Positions 52,658-62,680 of a DNA stretch of 64,000 nucleotides are shown piece by piece. Every line of letters begins with the position of its first letter. The stretch's first letter is position 1. The stretch is from Alphaproteobacteria bacterium RIFCSPHIGHO2_01_FULL_41_14 (GTDB taxonomy: Bacteria > Pseudomonadota > Alphaproteobacteria > UBA7879 > UBA5542). The stretch spans positions 495,493 to 559,492 of the forward strand of contig MEMF01000002.1 of assembly GCA_001767855.1 (NCBI GenBank). Reading direction: 5' to 3'. The notes under the pieces are model-generated. The model was not told where the DNA came from. It saw nothing but the letters and a program-made list of their open reading frames with translations, and did no database searches. The translations under genes were made by a program, and so were the position numbers.

Positions 52658-53650
52658 ATGCCAGATACCAGATTCTATCCAAAACCCTCTCTCGTTTCTT
52701 TAAAAGAAATAACTGATTTTTTGGGAATTTCTTGTCCGGAAGAAAAGAAAAAAATTTCCGGAATTAATACCTTAGAAGAGGCGACCGAAGGGGAGATTGT
52801 GGCTTGCTTTGACAAGAAAGCTATTTCTGCTTTGCATTTAACAAAAGCAGGAGTTTGTCTTGTCAGTGAGGATCTTTTGGACGCCGTGCCAACGACTATA
52901 ATCTCCCTATGCGTTAAAAATCCAAAGGTTTCCTTTGCAAAAGTAGCCCATTTTTTATATCCGCATGCTCGAACTGTCAGTATAAACGAGGGAAGACAAG
53001 AGTCGAAAATTTCCAATTCTGCCTCTGTTGCCGCGACCGCCTTTATCGGGAAAGGAGTGGAAATTGGAGACCATACAGTTATTGGGGCAGGAGCCTATGT
53101 GGGTGACGGGGTTAAGTTAGGGAATAACTCTTGTATTCATGACCATGTTTCTCTGATGAAGACAATTATTGGGAATGGTGTACATGTTCATTCGGGCGCC
53201 CGCATCGGGGGGGAGGGCTTCGGTTTTGCGAATGAAGGAGCAGAACTGGTCGACATTCCCCACTTAGGGCGTGTGGTGATTAAAGACAATGTGCGCATTG
53301 GTGCTAATACCACCATTGATCGTGGCGTGTTGGGAGATACCCTGATCGAAGAAAACTGTCGTATTGATAATTTAGTACAAATCGCGCACAATGTTCATCT
53401 GGGAAAAGGGTGTATTATTGTGTCCCAAGTGGGCATTTCGGGCAGCACACAAATTGGGGACTTTTCTATTTTGGCCGGCCAGGTGGGGTTAGCTGGGCAC
53501 CTTAAAATAGGAAAACATGTTACCATTGCGGCTCAGAGTGGTGTTATGAGAGATATCCCAGATGGAGAAACGGTAGGGGGGAGCCCTTCTATGCCTATCC
53601 GAGACTGGCATCGCCAAGTCATTTATTTATCAAAAATTATTAAGAAGTAG
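52658..53650 (+). CDS. lpxD: UDP-3-O-(acyl)glucosamine N-acyltransferase
   Basis: Third step of lipid A synthesis. An N-terminal uridine-binding domain (about residues 1-100) precedes a left-handed beta helix of hexapeptide repeats and a C-terminal helix. The catalytic His is in [11 protein letters not shown] and the LpxD block [17 protein letters not shown] is present. ATG 52658 follows GGTGAG by four bases; GTG 52646 would overlap skp and add four residues. The length is about 330. Confidence 0.94.
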   Translation: MPDTRFYPKPSLVSLKEITDFLGISCPEEKKKISGINTLEEATEGEIVACFDKKAISALHLTKAGVCLVSEDLLDAVPTTIISLCVKNPKVSFAKVAHFLYPHARTVSINEGRQESKISNSASVAATAFIGKGVEIGDHTVIGAGAYVGDGVKLGNNSCIHDHVSLMKTIIGNGVHVHSGARIGGEGFGFANEGAELVDIPHLGRVVIKDNVRIGANTTIDRGVLGDTLIEENCRIDNLVQIAHNVHLGKGCIIVSQVGISGSTQIGDFSILAGQVGLAGHLKIGKHVTIAAQSGVMRDIPDGETVGGSPSMPIRDWHRQVIYLSKIIKK

Positions 53651-53658
53651 GAAGAAAA

Positions 53659-54108
53659 ATGCTTGTTTTAAACATACAGGAAATTCAGAAACTCATTCCT
53701 CATCGTTATCCCATGCTCCTTATTGATCGGTTAGAGAAGATCGTTAAGGGGGAGAGCGCGGTGGGTATTAAAAATGTGACCATGAATGAATGGTTTTTTC
53801 AGGGGCATTTCCCTGAAAATCCGGTGATGCCAGGTGTTTTGATTGTGGAGGCCATGGCTCAGGCAGCCGGAACTCTGGTGATGTATTCTACAGAGAAAAA
53901 AGCCAGCGATAAACTCGTCTATTTCATGACGATTTCTGAAGCAAAATTCCGGAAGCCTGTTTTGCCGGGGGATACTTTAGAGATCTTTGTGGAGAAGATA
54001 AAAGGAAGAGATCCTCTCTGGAAGTTTTCTGGCAGAGCACAGGTTAATGGTGTTCTTGTCTCGGAAGCCATTTTTTCTGCCATGATTGTGGATAAGCCAA
54101 ATGAGTAA
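53659..54108 (+). CDS. fabZ: 3-hydroxyacyl-ACP dehydratase FabZ
   Basis: Hot-dog-fold dehydratase of fatty acid synthesis. IQKLIPHRYPMLLIDRLE, the catalytic His in FQGHFPENPVMPGVLIVEAM with its Glu, and KFRKPVLPGDTLEI are diagnostic. The length of 149 is standard. It lies 8 bp after lpxD, and its stop overlaps the lpxA start in ATGAGTAA, so supply of hydroxyacyl-ACP and lipid A synthesis are coupled. Confidence 0.96.
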   Translation: MLVLNIQEIQKLIPHRYPMLLIDRLEKIVKGESAVGIKNVTMNEWFFQGHFPENPVMPGVLIVEAMAQAAGTLVMYSTEKKASDKLVYFMTISEAKFRKPVLPGDTLEIFVEKIKGRDPLWKFSGRAQVNGVLVSEAIFSAMIVDKPNE

Positions 54109-54895
54109 ATCTGTTGTTCATCCCACAGCTATTGTCTCTAAAAAAGCCATTATTGGTAAGAATGTCCACATTGGACCCTATTGCTGCATTGGAGAAGACG
54201 TTGTTTTAGGAGATGGCGTGACACTCCATTCTCATGTGGTGATTGAGGGGAAAACCTCAGTGGGAGAAGGGACGGAAATTTTTTCTTTTGCTGTTATTGG
54301 AGCAGCCCCCCAATTTTTGAGTTCCCTTCCGGAATATTCTAAAATAACGATCGGAAAAAACAACAAGATCCGAGAACATGTCACAATTCATGCGGGAACT
54401 CAACCGGAAGGAACCCTGGTGGGGGATAATGGATTTTTTATGGTGGCGTGTCACATTGCCCATGATTGCCGGGTCGGAAATAAGGTCGTCATGGCTAACA
54501 ATGCAACGCTCGGTGGCCATGTGGAAATAGGAGACAATGTTATTCTTGGTGGACTGTGTGCCATTCACCAGAAAGTGCGCTTGGGGAAGGGCTGCATTAT
54601 TGGAGGGGTCTCCCCCGTTGTGGGGGATGTTATTCCTTATGGATCTGTGATGGGGAACCGTGCGGTTTTGTGTGGACTAAATCTAGTGGGGTTGCGCCGT
54701 CATGGAATAGATCGTGAAAGTATTCACAAGCTGCGGACAGCCTATCGGTTATTATTTGCAGACGAGGGAACACTGACCGAACGTATCCAGGGGACTGTAG
54801 AGCTTTTTTCAGAGGATCCGATCGTTATGGGGGTCGTAGAATTTTTGCAGCAAAATGCTGCCAATAACTTGCGTCCTCTTTGTCTGCCGAGGTAG
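54101..54895 (+). CDS. lpxA: UDP-N-acetylglucosamine acyltransferase
   Basis: First step of lipid A synthesis. ATG 54101 starts MSKSVVHPTAIVSKKAIIG, overlapping the end of fabZ by 8 bp. Hexapeptide repeats form the beta helix; the catalytic His lies in MVACHIAHDCRVGN and the LpxA-specific GLNLVGLRRHGI leads into the C-terminal helical domain. The length of 264 is normal. Confidence 0.95.
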   Translation: MSKSVVHPTAIVSKKAIIGKNVHIGPYCCIGEDVVLGDGVTLHSHVVIEGKTSVGEGTEIFSFAVIGAAPQFLSSLPEYSKITIGKNNKIREHVTIHAGTQPEGTLVGDNGFFMVACHIAHDCRVGNKVVMANNATLGGHVEIGDNVILGGLCAIHQKVRLGKGCIIGGVSPVVGDVIPYGSVMGNRAVLCGLNLVGLRRHGIDRESIHKLRTAYRLLFADEGTLTERIQGTVELFSEDPIVMGVVEFLQQNAANNLRPLCLPR

Positions 54896-54898
54896 ACT

Positions 54899-55726
54899 AT
54901 GGAGAATCAACCCCTTGGTATTGTTATGGGTAAAGGAGACTTGCCCTCTCTTCTCATCGACTTCTGTAAAAAAAATAAACGTCCCTATCTTCTATTTCCG
55001 ATCAAATATCAAGTTGACGTGTCTTTTATAAGAAAGCATCCTCATGTGTGGGTTTCTTTTGGTCAGATCAAAAAGAATCTTGATTTGCTTAGAAAATACA
55101 ATATTAAAGAATTGGTTTTCGTTGGGACTGTTCAGCGTCCTCGGCTCCTTTCTTTGAATTTGGATTGGATGGGCTGGAAATGGTTAGTAACCATTGGTTG
55201 GAAAGCTTTCGGAGATGATGGGTTGTTGTCAGGCATTATTGGGCTCTTTGAGAAGGAAGGGTTTAAAATTGTGGGAGCTCATCAGTTGATTCGAGACTTG
55301 TTGATGCCTCAAGGAAAGTTAGGAAAAATAGATCCAACCGGTGAAGATAAAAAAAATATTGCTTTAGGATTTGAGGCTGCCAAAGAATTAGGACGTCAGG
55401 ATAGAGGGCAGGGGGTGATTGTGGAAAATGGATTCATCCTTGCGAGAGAAACCATGGAAGGCACAGATTGGATGCTGAAAGAAACAGCTCCCTTGCTGAG
55501 CAAGACAGGATCAGCCATTTTGGTAAAGGTTTCCAAACCACAACAAGAGAAAAGAGTAGACCTCCCCACTATTGGACCAGAAACTATAGAAAATTTAGCG
55601 CGTTACGGGTATAAAGGAATCGCCTTAGAGGCGGAAAATGGATTTCTTTTGCATCCAGAAAAAGTCATAAAATTGGCTGATCAGAAAGGGATTTTTGTTT
55701 ACGGTGTCACAGAAAAAAAAGTTTAA
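54899..55726 (+). CDS. lpxI: UDP-2,3-diacylglucosamine pyrophosphatase LpxI
   Basis: Hydrolyses UDP-diacylglucosamine to lipid X, replacing LpxH in alphaproteobacteria. The N-terminal domain begins LGIVMGKGDLPSLLIDFC; the C-terminal domain (about residue 135 onward) holds GQGVIVENGFILARETMEGT and the metal-binding Asp in RVDLPTIGPET. The length of 275 is standard. It follows lpxA by 3 bp and overlaps lpxB by 32 bp. Confidence 0.94.
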   Translation: MENQPLGIVMGKGDLPSLLIDFCKKNKRPYLLFPIKYQVDVSFIRKHPHVWVSFGQIKKNLDLLRKYNIKELVFVGTVQRPRLLSLNLDWMGWKWLVTIGWKAFGDDGLLSGIIGLFEKEGFKIVGAHQLIRDLLMPQGKLGKIDPTGEDKKNIALGFEAAKELGRQDRGQGVIVENGFILARETMEGTDWMLKETAPLLSKTGSAILVKVSKPQQEKRVDLPTIGPETIENLARYGYKGIALEAENGFLLHPEKVIKLADQKGIFVYGVTEKKV

Positions 55727-56876
55727 AGTCGTCCTCGTTGCAGGCGAGCCTTCCGGAGATTTTCTGGGAGCACAACTGATGAAGGCCCTCAAGAAAAAAA
55801 CAGATTTCATCGAATTCTTTGGGATTGGGGGCTATTTAATGGAGAAGGAAGGCATTCGCTCTTTTTTTCCTCTTTCAGACCTTTCCATCATGGGTATCTT
55901 TGAAAACTGGCGCCAAACGCTTAAAGCCTGGAAACGGTTAAAAGAAACAAAAAATCTAATTGTTGGGATTAATCCGGATCTTGTTGTGACCATGGATTTC
56001 CCGGGGTTTAATTTTAGATTGGGAAAAGGATTAAGAAAACGGTTAAAGGAGACTCCTTTGATTCATTATGTGGCTCCTACCGTTTGGGCTTGGCGACCGG
56101 GACGTGCTAAGAAAGTATCTAAGTTCTTAACCCATCTTTTAACGCTTTTTCCTTTTGAGCCTCCTTACTTCAAAAAGTACAAACTACCCACCACCTTTGT
56201 GGGACATCCCGTCGTAGAGTTGGGGTTTGATGAGGGCAGTAAACAGCGTTTCATGAAAAGGTACGAAATTTCTAAAGAGGAAACCTTATTAACCATTTTA
56301 CCGGGAAGTCGGATAGTGGAATTAAAACATCATCTGGATATTTTTCAGAAGACAGTGGATATGATAAGCACTCGTATTCCGCGGTTGAAAGTCGTTATTC
56401 CAACTTTGCCTGATTTGGAAGGCTACCTGAAAAGCCATTGGTCTTCTTCTGTTCCCATGATCTTGGTTACCGAGATTCAAGAAAAAAAAGATGCGTATGC
56501 TGCAAGCTCCATGGCCATTGCGGCCTCTGGCACCATCGCTTTAGAGCTTGCCCAGGCAAATCTACCCATGATTATTGCTTATAAAGTGTCTCCCGTGAGT
56601 GCTTGGATCATCAGAGCGTCAGTGCAGGTAAAATATTGCTGCATGGTGAACATTTTGTTGAGGAAGTACATCGTTCCTGAGTTTTTACAAAAAGACTGTA
56701 CACCCACCAAATTATGTTTGGAAGCTTTGAAAATTCTGAAAAACCCCCAAAAACGTCAGCAACAGTTAGAAGCTTTCGCCCGCGTGAACGAGCTTTTAAG
56801 GCCGGCAACTATGACTCCCAGTGAAAAGGCCGCTTCTGTTGTTTTGCGTTACTTACAACCAACAGAAGGGGGATAA
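55695..56876 (+). CDS. lpxB: Lipid-A-disaccharide synthase
   Basis: GT19 enzyme joining lipid X and UDP-diacylglucosamine. The N-terminal VVLVAGEPSGDFLGAQLM, central VAPTVWAWRPGRAKK and LTILPGSRIVELKHHLD are diagnostic. Start is either TTG 55695 (four bases after AAAGGG) or GTG 55704; both lie inside lpxI. The length is about 390. It ends the long operon, followed immediately by a 12-bp hairpin. Confidence 0.95.
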   Translation: MFTVSQKKKFKVVLVAGEPSGDFLGAQLMKALKKKTDFIEFFGIGGYLMEKEGIRSFFPLSDLSIMGIFENWRQTLKAWKRLKETKNLIVGINPDLVVTMDFPGFNFRLGKGLRKRLKETPLIHYVAPTVWAWRPGRAKKVSKFLTHLLTLFPFEPPYFKKYKLPTTFVGHPVVELGFDEGSKQRFMKRYEISKEETLLTILPGSRIVELKHHLDIFQKTVDMISTRIPRLKVVIPTLPDLEGYLKSHWSSSVPMILVTEIQEKKDAYAASSMAIAASGTIALELAQANLPMIIAYKVSPVSAWIIRASVQVKYCCMVNILLRKYIVPEFLQKDCTPTKLCLEALKILKNPQKRQQQLEAFARVNELLRPATMTPSEKAASVVLRYLQPTEGG

Positions 56877-56908
56877 TTTCCCAAAAAGATTTGCAGTTTT
56901 TGGGAAAT
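56876..56908 (+). terminator. Long hairpin at the end of the lpx operon
   Basis: ATTTCCCAAAAA (56876-56887) pairs perfectly with TTTTTGGGAAAT (56897-56908) around nine bases. It starts on the last base of the lpxB stop. T residues are within the 3' arm and not after it, so termination efficiency is uncertain. Confidence 0.5.
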
Positions 56909-57037
56909 AAGGTATAACCAACAGAACAGAATAGCTGACAATATATGGGTACGGTGTTGCTTGCGTAGAATACCGTGCGGTGCTCCTTGGCTTTTAAAGT
57001 ATCGGAGCCATGCAAAACGCGAAAGAGGGAACGACTT

Positions 57038-59143
57038 ATGATTATGACCGGCGGTTTTTTTTCTTATGATAACTTATTCTTGATCATTCTATGTTCAGGC
57101 ATTTTAGCCCTGTTTTATGGGATGTGTGTTTCACACTCTATTTTGAAATTGCCCGCTGGAACCCAGCGCATGCAAGAGATTGCGGCTGCCATTCAGGAGG
57201 GTGCCAAAGCGTACCTTAATCGCCAATATCAAACCATTGCCGTGGTGGGCAGCGTCATTGCTATAGCTCTCTGGCTGTTGATGGGGCTTCATATTTCCTT
57301 AGGCTTTATTTTAGGAGCGGTTCTCTCTGGTGTTGCCGGGTATATTGGTATGTATATCTCTGTACGTGCCAATGTGCGGACGGCAGAAGCGGCTAGAACA
57401 GGGCTTGAGAAAGCATTATCCCTTTCTTTTAGATCTGGAGCGGTCACCGGCATGTTAGTTGTGGGGCTCGGACTTTTAGGGGTGACGGCTGCTTTTGGGG
57501 GTCTTGAACGCCTTGGGTTTGAAACACGTAAGATTCTTGAAACTTTGGTAGCGCTCAGCTTTGGGGCGTCATTAATTTCTATTTTTGCCCGGTTGGGGGG
57601 AGGCATTTTCACCAAGGGCGCTGACGTGGGGGCGGACCTTGTGGGGAAGATTGAAGCCGGTATTCCGGAAGATGATCCTCGTAATCCGGCGGTTATTGCC
57701 GATAACGTGGGAGATAACGTGGGCGACTGTGCTGGAATGGCGGCAGACCTTTTTGAAACCTATGTGGTTACGATTGTGGCGACCATGTTGATGGGGGCTA
57801 TTCTCTTTACGGGAGAGGCACAAAAAACCCTTATGATTTACCCTCTTTTGATTGGGGCAGTCTCAATTATTGGGTCATTGCTTGGGACTTTCTGTGTGAA
57901 ATTAGGGTCCGATAATAACATTATGGGGGCTCTTTACAAGGGGTTCATTGCCAGTGCAGTTTTCTCGGGTATCTTTGTGATGGGGTTAACTTATTTTCTC
58001 TTCGATGGGGTGATGGTTGAAGTAGGCAATGTGCTGATTACAAGAGATAATATGATTATGTGTAGCGTGATCGGGTTATTGGTGACAGGTGCCTTGGTGT
58101 GGATCACAGAGTATTATACGTCCACGAAGTATCGTCCGGTTAAAAGTATTGCGGCGGCTTCTCAAACAGGGCATGGAACCAATATCATTCAAGGGTTGGC
58201 CATTTCTATGGAGGCAACAGCCCTTCCCGTATTGATTATTTGTGCAGGGATTATTTCTTCTTACCTGACAGCGGGACTTTATGGAATCGCTGTCGCTGCC
58301 ACCATCATGCTGTCTTTGGCGGGGATTGTGATTGCTTTGGATGCGTATGGTCCTGTGACAGATAACGCCGGAGGTATTGCGGAAATGTCTGACTTGCCAG
58401 AATCTGTACGCAAGGTAACCGATGCGTTGGACGCCGTGGGAAATACCACGAAAGCCGTTACAAAGGGATATGCTATTGGATCTGCAGCGCTTGCCTCGCT
58501 TGTTTTGTTTGCGGCCTACACAGAAGACCTAAAACACTATTTTCCAAATATCACCTGTGGCTTTGACCTCAGAGATCCGTATGTGGTGGTGGGGCTCTTC
58601 TTGGGCGGATTATTGCCATACCTCTTTGGTTCCATGGGTATGATGGCGGTTGGTCGTGCAGCGGGGGCTGTGGTGATGGAAGTGCGTCGACAGTTCAAAG
58701 AAATCAAGGGGATCATGACAGGTAAGGCAAAGCCAGAGTATGGAACGGCCGTTGACTTGCTCACCATTGCAGCCATTAAAGAAATGATTTTGCCGTCGTT
58801 GTTGCCCATTGTTGCACCCATCGCTCTTTATACAGTGATCTACTATGTAGCGGGCATGTCCCATGCGTTTGCCGCTCTTGGGGCCATGCTTTTAGGCACA
58901 ATCGTCACGGGCATCTTCGTCGCCCTTTCCATGACTTCTGGAGGAGGTGCGTGGGATAATGCCAAGAAGTATATCGAAGAGGGACATTTTGGGGGCAAGA
59001 ATTCTCCGGCGCATCATGCTTCCATTACGGGGGACACGGTGGGTGATCCTTACAAGGACACAGCGGGCCCCGCCATCAACCCCATGATTAAGATTATCAA
59101 CATCGTGGCGTTGCTGCTGCTCGCGGCTCTCGCCCGGTTCTAA
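57038..59143 (+). CDS. hppA: Membrane-bound H+-translocating pyrophosphatase (K+-independent)
   Basis: Pumps protons using pyrophosphate hydrolysis. ATG 57038 ([14 protein letters not shown]) follows AGAGGGAA; the longer frame from 56975 is unlikely. About sixteen helices are present. The pyrophosphate-binding segments are [20 protein letters not shown] and [20 protein letters not shown], with a C-terminal block NAKKYIEEG and [17 protein letters not shown]. The residue after GNTT in [10 protein letters not shown] is Lys, the hallmark of the K+-independent subclass. The length is 701. It is monocistronic and conserves energy from biosynthetic pyrophosphate. Confidence 0.95.
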   Translation: MIMTGGFFSYDNLFLIILCSGILALFYGMCVSHSILKLPAGTQRMQEIAAAIQEGAKAYLNRQYQTIAVVGSVIAIALWLLMGLHISLGFILGAVLSGVAGYIGMYISVRANVRTAEAARTGLEKALSLSFRSGAVTGMLVVGLGLLGVTAAFGGLERLGFETRKILETLVALSFGASLISIFARLGGGIFTKGADVGADLVGKIEAGIPEDDPRNPAVIADNVGDNVGDCAGMAADLFETYVVTIVATMLMGAILFTGEAQKTLMIYPLLIGAVSIIGSLLGTFCVKLGSDNNIMGALYKGFIASAVFSGIFVMGLTYFLFDGVMVEVGNVLITRDNMIMCSVIGLLVTGALVWITEYYTSTKYRPVKSIAAASQTGHGTNIIQGLAISMEATALPVLIICAGIISSYLTAGLYGIAVAATIMLSLAGIVIALDAYGPVTDNAGGIAEMSDLPESVRKVTDALDAVGNTTKAVTKGYAIGSAALASLVLFAAYTEDLKHYFPNITCGFDLRDPYVVVGLFLGGLLPYLFGSMGMMAVGRAAGAVVMEVRRQFKEIKGIMTGKAKPEYGTAVDLLTIAAIKEMILPSLLPIVAPIALYTVIYYVAGMSHAFAALGAMLLGTIVTGIFVALSMTSGGGAWDNAKKYIEEGHFGGKNSPAHHASITGDTVGDPYKDTAGPAINPMIKIINIVALLLLAALARF

Positions 59144-59244
59144 TAGAAGCCTACTTGTAAACTAAAGGCGTCGTCTTTCTTTTTAGAGGAGTGCGGGGTT
59201 TTTTGTTATCTCTTAACTTTAAATAAAAAAGCTTACATAAAAAG

Positions 59245-59269
59245 ATGCCTGTCAAAAAATGACAGGCAT
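59245..59269 (+). terminator. Perfect hairpin downstream of hppA
   Basis: ATGCCTGTCA (59245-59254) pairs with TGACAGGCAT (59260-59269) around AAAAA, about 100 bp after hppA. A-runs precede it on the plus strand, so it is a better terminator in the minus direction than the plus. A second weaker hairpin AAACCGA-TCTTT-TCGGTTT lies at 59294-59312. The 400-bp gap 59144-59543 holds no gene I can support. Confidence 0.45.
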
Positions 59270-59543
59270 TCATAGTTTAAATGATGAAGGACTAAACCGA
59301 TCTTTTCGGTTTTACTAACTCTGCAAAATATTATGGCATTTTCATGATGATATCCTCCTCTTTTTGTTGGACTTTCTGTGTGCAAGATAGATCGTCTTTT
59401 TCTTAAAGAAAAGTTGACTTAAAAGAAATTTTCAACTCTGGCATGACTCATAATTCTACACGGCCAGTCATCTGAATAAAGTTCTTGTTTTGAGAGTATA
59501 TAAGCAGTAGAAAAGAATGAATATTTTGAAAGGGGATACAATT

Positions 59544-60206
59544 ATGACTTTACTAAAGACGATGTCTTTCATTGCGGTTACATCAGCATTTTTGTGCACT
59601 GTTAATGCAGCCTCTTCTGCTGAAGATGCCACTCAAGAACGGTTTAATCCTACTGTTTCTAGAGTAGGAGACATTGGGGATTGCATTGATCTTCATCCGG
59701 GATTAGATAGAAACCAAATAGATTTGGCTCTGCTCAATCCAAATGGTAACCTGAAGATGATTTTACGGAGAGATCCTAACAGCATCTGGAACGGAGGGGA
59801 TGAAGCTGAATTCATTAGAAACCTTACTGGCTCCCTCCGACTCCTGCCCGATGCGAGTCTCAGCAGCATTACTGAATTTAGACTCGATCCTTGGTTTCTT
59901 GACCCAGAGAGCCGACGAGCTTATGTGGGTCTCTTAGCAACCCTTCGGTGTGTTTCTCCAAATTTGAAAACTTTTGTATGGGTAAGGGATGGACAATGGG
60001 GGCAGAGTCGTTTTTGGACAGATGATTATATACAGTTAACCAGGGATGTATTTCCAAATTTGAAAATGACTGATTTCAAGGTATTGAATCTAAAGGGTCA
60101 GCTAAAAAATAATTTCAAATGGATTGATGGTCCAAATGGAAAACGAGGTCTTGCCAATAATCAGGATTTCCTTGAATTCAATTCAGAGCTCAGATCTGAG
60201 TGGTAA
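59544..60206 (+). CDS. Exported orphan protein, paralogue of the 39.1-kb gene
   Basis: Unrecognised, 220 residues from ATG 59544 (AAAGGGGA upstream supports it over ATG 59517). The signal peptide MTLLKTMSFIAVTSAF resembles LKTMVFIAVTSTF of the gene at 39104-39760. Shared motifs in the mature protein are CIDLHPGLD (47-55) against IDLNPGSD, SITEFRLDPWF (108-118) against SITTLMFDPYF, and LRCVSPNLKTFVW (134-146) against LRHVFPNLKVFVW. Spacing between motifs is conserved. The C-terminal 40 residues, ending FNSELRSEW, are unlike the other copy. It is monocistronic and converges on ychF. Function unknown. Confidence 0.72.
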   Translation: MTLLKTMSFIAVTSAFLCTVNAASSAEDATQERFNPTVSRVGDIGDCIDLHPGLDRNQIDLALLNPNGNLKMILRRDPNSIWNGGDEAEFIRNLTGSLRLLPDASLSSITEFRLDPWFLDPESRRAYVGLLATLRCVSPNLKTFVWVRDGQWGQSRFWTDDYIQLTRDVFPNLKMTDFKVLNLKGQLKNNFKWIDGPNGKRGLANNQDFLEFNSELRSEW

Positions 60207-60261
60207 CATCTAGCACAGAGGAGGAGATTTCTCTTCAGGAGATATTCCTTATTGTAGATTT

Positions 60262-61362
60262 TTAAACATTAAACCTGAAGTGGAGAATGTCGCCGTCTTG
60301 AACGACGTATTCTTTTCCTTCTTGGCGGAACTTTCCCGCTTCCTTGGCGCCGGCTTCCCCTTTGCAGTTAATAAAATCTGCGTAGGCGATGGTTTCGGCG
60401 CGGATAAATCCTCGTTCAAAGTCTGAGTGAATGCAGCCAGCGGCCTCTGGGGCGGTAGCTCCTTTAAAAGTGGTCCAAGCGCGCGTTTCTTTGGGCCCAC
60501 AGGTAAAGAAGGTTAAAAGATTTAAAAGCCCGTATCCTTTCTCAATCACGCGGTCGAGACCTGATTGGGTGAGACCCAGTTCGTTGAGGAACATCTCTTT
60601 TTCTTCACGGGAGCCAAGCGTAGAAATCTCTGACTCAATGGAGGCAGAAATCACCACAGAGGAGGCATTTTCTTGGCTTGCCATGACGGCCACTTTTTGT
60701 GTCCAATCATTGCCGGTGCTCGCCTCTGATTCTTGAACATTGCAAACGTACAAAACAGGTTTTAGGGTGATGAGGCCAAATCCGTTGGCGATCAGGGATT
60801 CTGCTGACGTAAGCGAGACAGATCGTGCGGGGCGTCCGTCTTCAAGAGCCGCCAATAATTTGGTGCAAATGAGATCTTCTTCCTTAGCGTCTTTGTCTTG
60901 TGATTTCAGTTTCTTGGAGAGGGCCTCTTTTCTTTTGGTCAGAGAGGCCAAATCGGACAGCATCAATTCAGTATCAATAATTTCTTTGTCGCGCAAGGGG
61001 TCAATGCTGTGCTCCACATGGGTAATGTCAGCATCTTCAAAGCAGCGCAACACATGAATGATGGCATCAACGGATCGGATGTGTCCCAAGAATTGGTTGC
61101 CGAGACCTTCGCCTTTGCTGGCACCCCTCACAAGCCCTGCAATATCCACAAATTCGAGAGTTGTGGGAATGATGGCTTCTGATTTAGCAATGACAGAAAT
61201 TTTAGAGAGGCGTTCATCGGGCACGCCTACTTTTCCAATATTGGGTTCAATGGTGCAAAAGGGATAATTGGCGGCCTCTGCCTTAGCAGTGGAGGTGAGA
61301 GCGTTAAAAAGAGTTGATTTTCCCACATTGGGCAATCCAACGATGCCACAGTTAAATCCCAT
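60262..61362 (-). CDS. ychF: Redox-regulated ATPase YchF (OLA1 family)
   Basis: Obg-related P-loop protein that prefers ATP and is linked to ribosomes and stress response. G1 GLPNVGKSTLFNALT, switch NYPFCTIEPNIG, G3 FVDIAGLVRGASKGEGLGN and a degenerate G4 (VCNVQES in place of NKxD, as in YchF) are present. A helical insert and a C-terminal TGS domain (FRQEGKEYVVQDGDILHFRF) follow. The length of 366 is standard. It overlaps pth by one base in the classical rplY-pth-ychF order. Confidence 0.96.
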   Translation of the reverse strand: MGFNCGIVGLPNVGKSTLFNALTSTAKAEAANYPFCTIEPNIGKVGVPDERLSKISVIAKSEAIIPTTLEFVDIAGLVRGASKGEGLGNQFLGHIRSVDAIIHVLRCFEDADITHVEHSIDPLRDKEIIDTELMLSDLASLTKRKEALSKKLKSQDKDAKEEDLICTKLLAALEDGRPARSVSLTSAESLIANGFGLITLKPVLYVCNVQESEASTGNDWTQKVAVMASQENASSVVISASIESEISTLGSREEKEMFLNELGLTQSGLDRVIEKGYGLLNLLTFFTCGPKETRAWTTFKGATAPEAAGCIHSDFERGFIRAETIAYADFINCKGEAGAKEAGKFRQEGKEYVVQDGDILHFRFNV

Positions 61363-61925
61363 TACTTTTCTCCTAGTACGGAAGGAACATAAGTTTCCAT
61401 TGCTTCTAAAAGTTTTGGAAAATGTTCGGCCATTTTGTCATATAAAGGAACCAGATCTTCCAGTTCTCTCTTATCAAAGTCATTGAGTACGTAATTAGAC
61501 ACATCCTCTGCATGAAGAGGGCGGCCAATACCAATGCGGAGACGCCAGAAGTTAGGAGACCCGAGCATTTGTTCAATGTTTTTAATCCCATTATGCCCGC
61601 CGGAGCTTCCTCCCTGTTTTACGCGTATCTTGCCAAATTCGATATCTAAATCATCATGAATAACCAAAATTTCTTCCGGCGGAATTTTGAAAAACTGGGC
61701 AAGGGCAGCAACGGATTGACCCGAGACATTCATAAAGGTAAGAGGCTTTAGAAAGTATAATTTATGGCCCTGGATCGTCCCTTCAGTGAGGGCACCTTTG
61801 AATTTGGGCTGATACTCAGGAAGAGAAAAAAAATCAACTAAATGATCTAAAAATAAAAACCCAGCGTTGTGCCGGGTTTTTAAATATTTTTCGCCCGGAT
61901 TTCCAAGGGCGGCAATAAGTTTCAT
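61362..61925 (-). CDS. pth: Peptidyl-tRNA hydrolase
   Basis: Frees tRNA from peptidyl-tRNA dropped by ribosomes. The signature ALGNPGEKYLKTRHNAGF includes the catalytic His20; FMNVSGQSVAAL and VIHDDLDIEFGKIRVK with GGHNGIKN complete the active site. The length of 187 is standard. It begins 2 bp after rplY and overlaps ychF by one base (TAATG). Confidence 0.96.
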   Translation of the reverse strand: MKLIAALGNPGEKYLKTRHNAGFLFLDHLVDFFSLPEYQPKFKGALTEGTIQGHKLYFLKPLTFMNVSGQSVAALAQFFKIPPEEILVIHDDLDIEFGKIRVKQGGSSGGHNGIKNIEQMLGSPNFWRLRIGIGRPLHAEDVSNYVLNDFDKRELEDLVPLYDKMAEHFPKLLEAMETYVPSVLGEK

Positions 61926-61927
61926 TG

Positions 61928-62575
61928 TTACTCAGATTTGCTGCTGTCGTTAGGGGCCGCGTCTACTGTTGTAGGCGCAGTTTCTGCAGATTCATCTGAT
62001 TCTGAGGAAACTTTTGGCTGAGTCAGAGTTAGAATTGTTTCAATTCTCTCTGGGTGTTCAACTTCCACACCGGCTGGTAATGTCAGATCAGCTAAGTGGA
62101 TGGTAGAACCAATCTTCATCCCACCTACATCAATGGCGATGAACTCAGGAATAGATTCAGGCGAACAGGTGATGGGAAGGGAGTGGCGCAGAAGACTTAA
62201 AAGCCCTCCTTGCTTTAATCCTGGCGCTTTATCTTCATTTAAGATCTTAATGCTAACTTCTAGGCGAATACGGCTGTCCACGTCTACGGTGATGAGATCA
62301 ATGTGTAAAGGGCGATCACTCACAGGGTGTTTTTGAACACTCTTAATCAAAACTTTCTTAGAAGCGCCGTCTACAGACACTTGGAAAAGGTGGCTTGAAA
62401 AGCCTTTTTCTTTCATCTCTTTCACAAGAACGCGCTCTTCAACAGACATGTTCTTGGGAGACTGATTCTTTCCATACAAAGAAACAGGCACATAACCTGT
62501 CAGGCGCAATGCTCGTGTGGGGCCTGTTCCAAGTTCACTTCTCACTTGCAAACTGAGAGATCTGATTTCAGTCAC
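61928..62575 (-). CDS. rplY: 50S ribosomal protein L25, CTC form
   Basis: Binds 5S rRNA. The N-terminal L25 domain (about residues 1-95) begins TEIRSLSLQVRSELGTGPTR; the C-terminal TL5/CTC domain (about 96-185) is followed by a Ser/Glu/Thr-rich tail. The length of 215 marks the long CTC form and not the 94-residue E. coli form. Start is GTG 62575, seven bases after AAGGAG. It heads the rplY-pth-ychF operon. Confidence 0.94.
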   Translation of the reverse strand: MTEIRSLSLQVRSELGTGPTRALRLTGYVPVSLYGKNQSPKNMSVEERVLVKEMKEKGFSSHLFQVSVDGASKKVLIKSVQKHPVSDRPLHIDLITVDVDSRIRLEVSIKILNEDKAPGLKQGGLLSLLRHSLPITCSPESIPEFIAIDVGGMKIGSTIHLADLTLPAGVEVEHPERIETILTLTQPKVSSESDESAETAPTTVDAAPNDSSKSE

Positions 62576-62680
62576 TTTAACGTCTCCTTAACCAATACTC
62601 ATGGCATTCAATAAAAAACATATATCTGATTTTCTACGCGTTCTTGCCTTGAAGATCAAGAGAAAAATGGGATTTTAGCC

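Noticed and set aside
59294..59312. Second hairpin after hppA as a strong terminator
   Set aside because: Stem of only seven pairs with no U-run after it.
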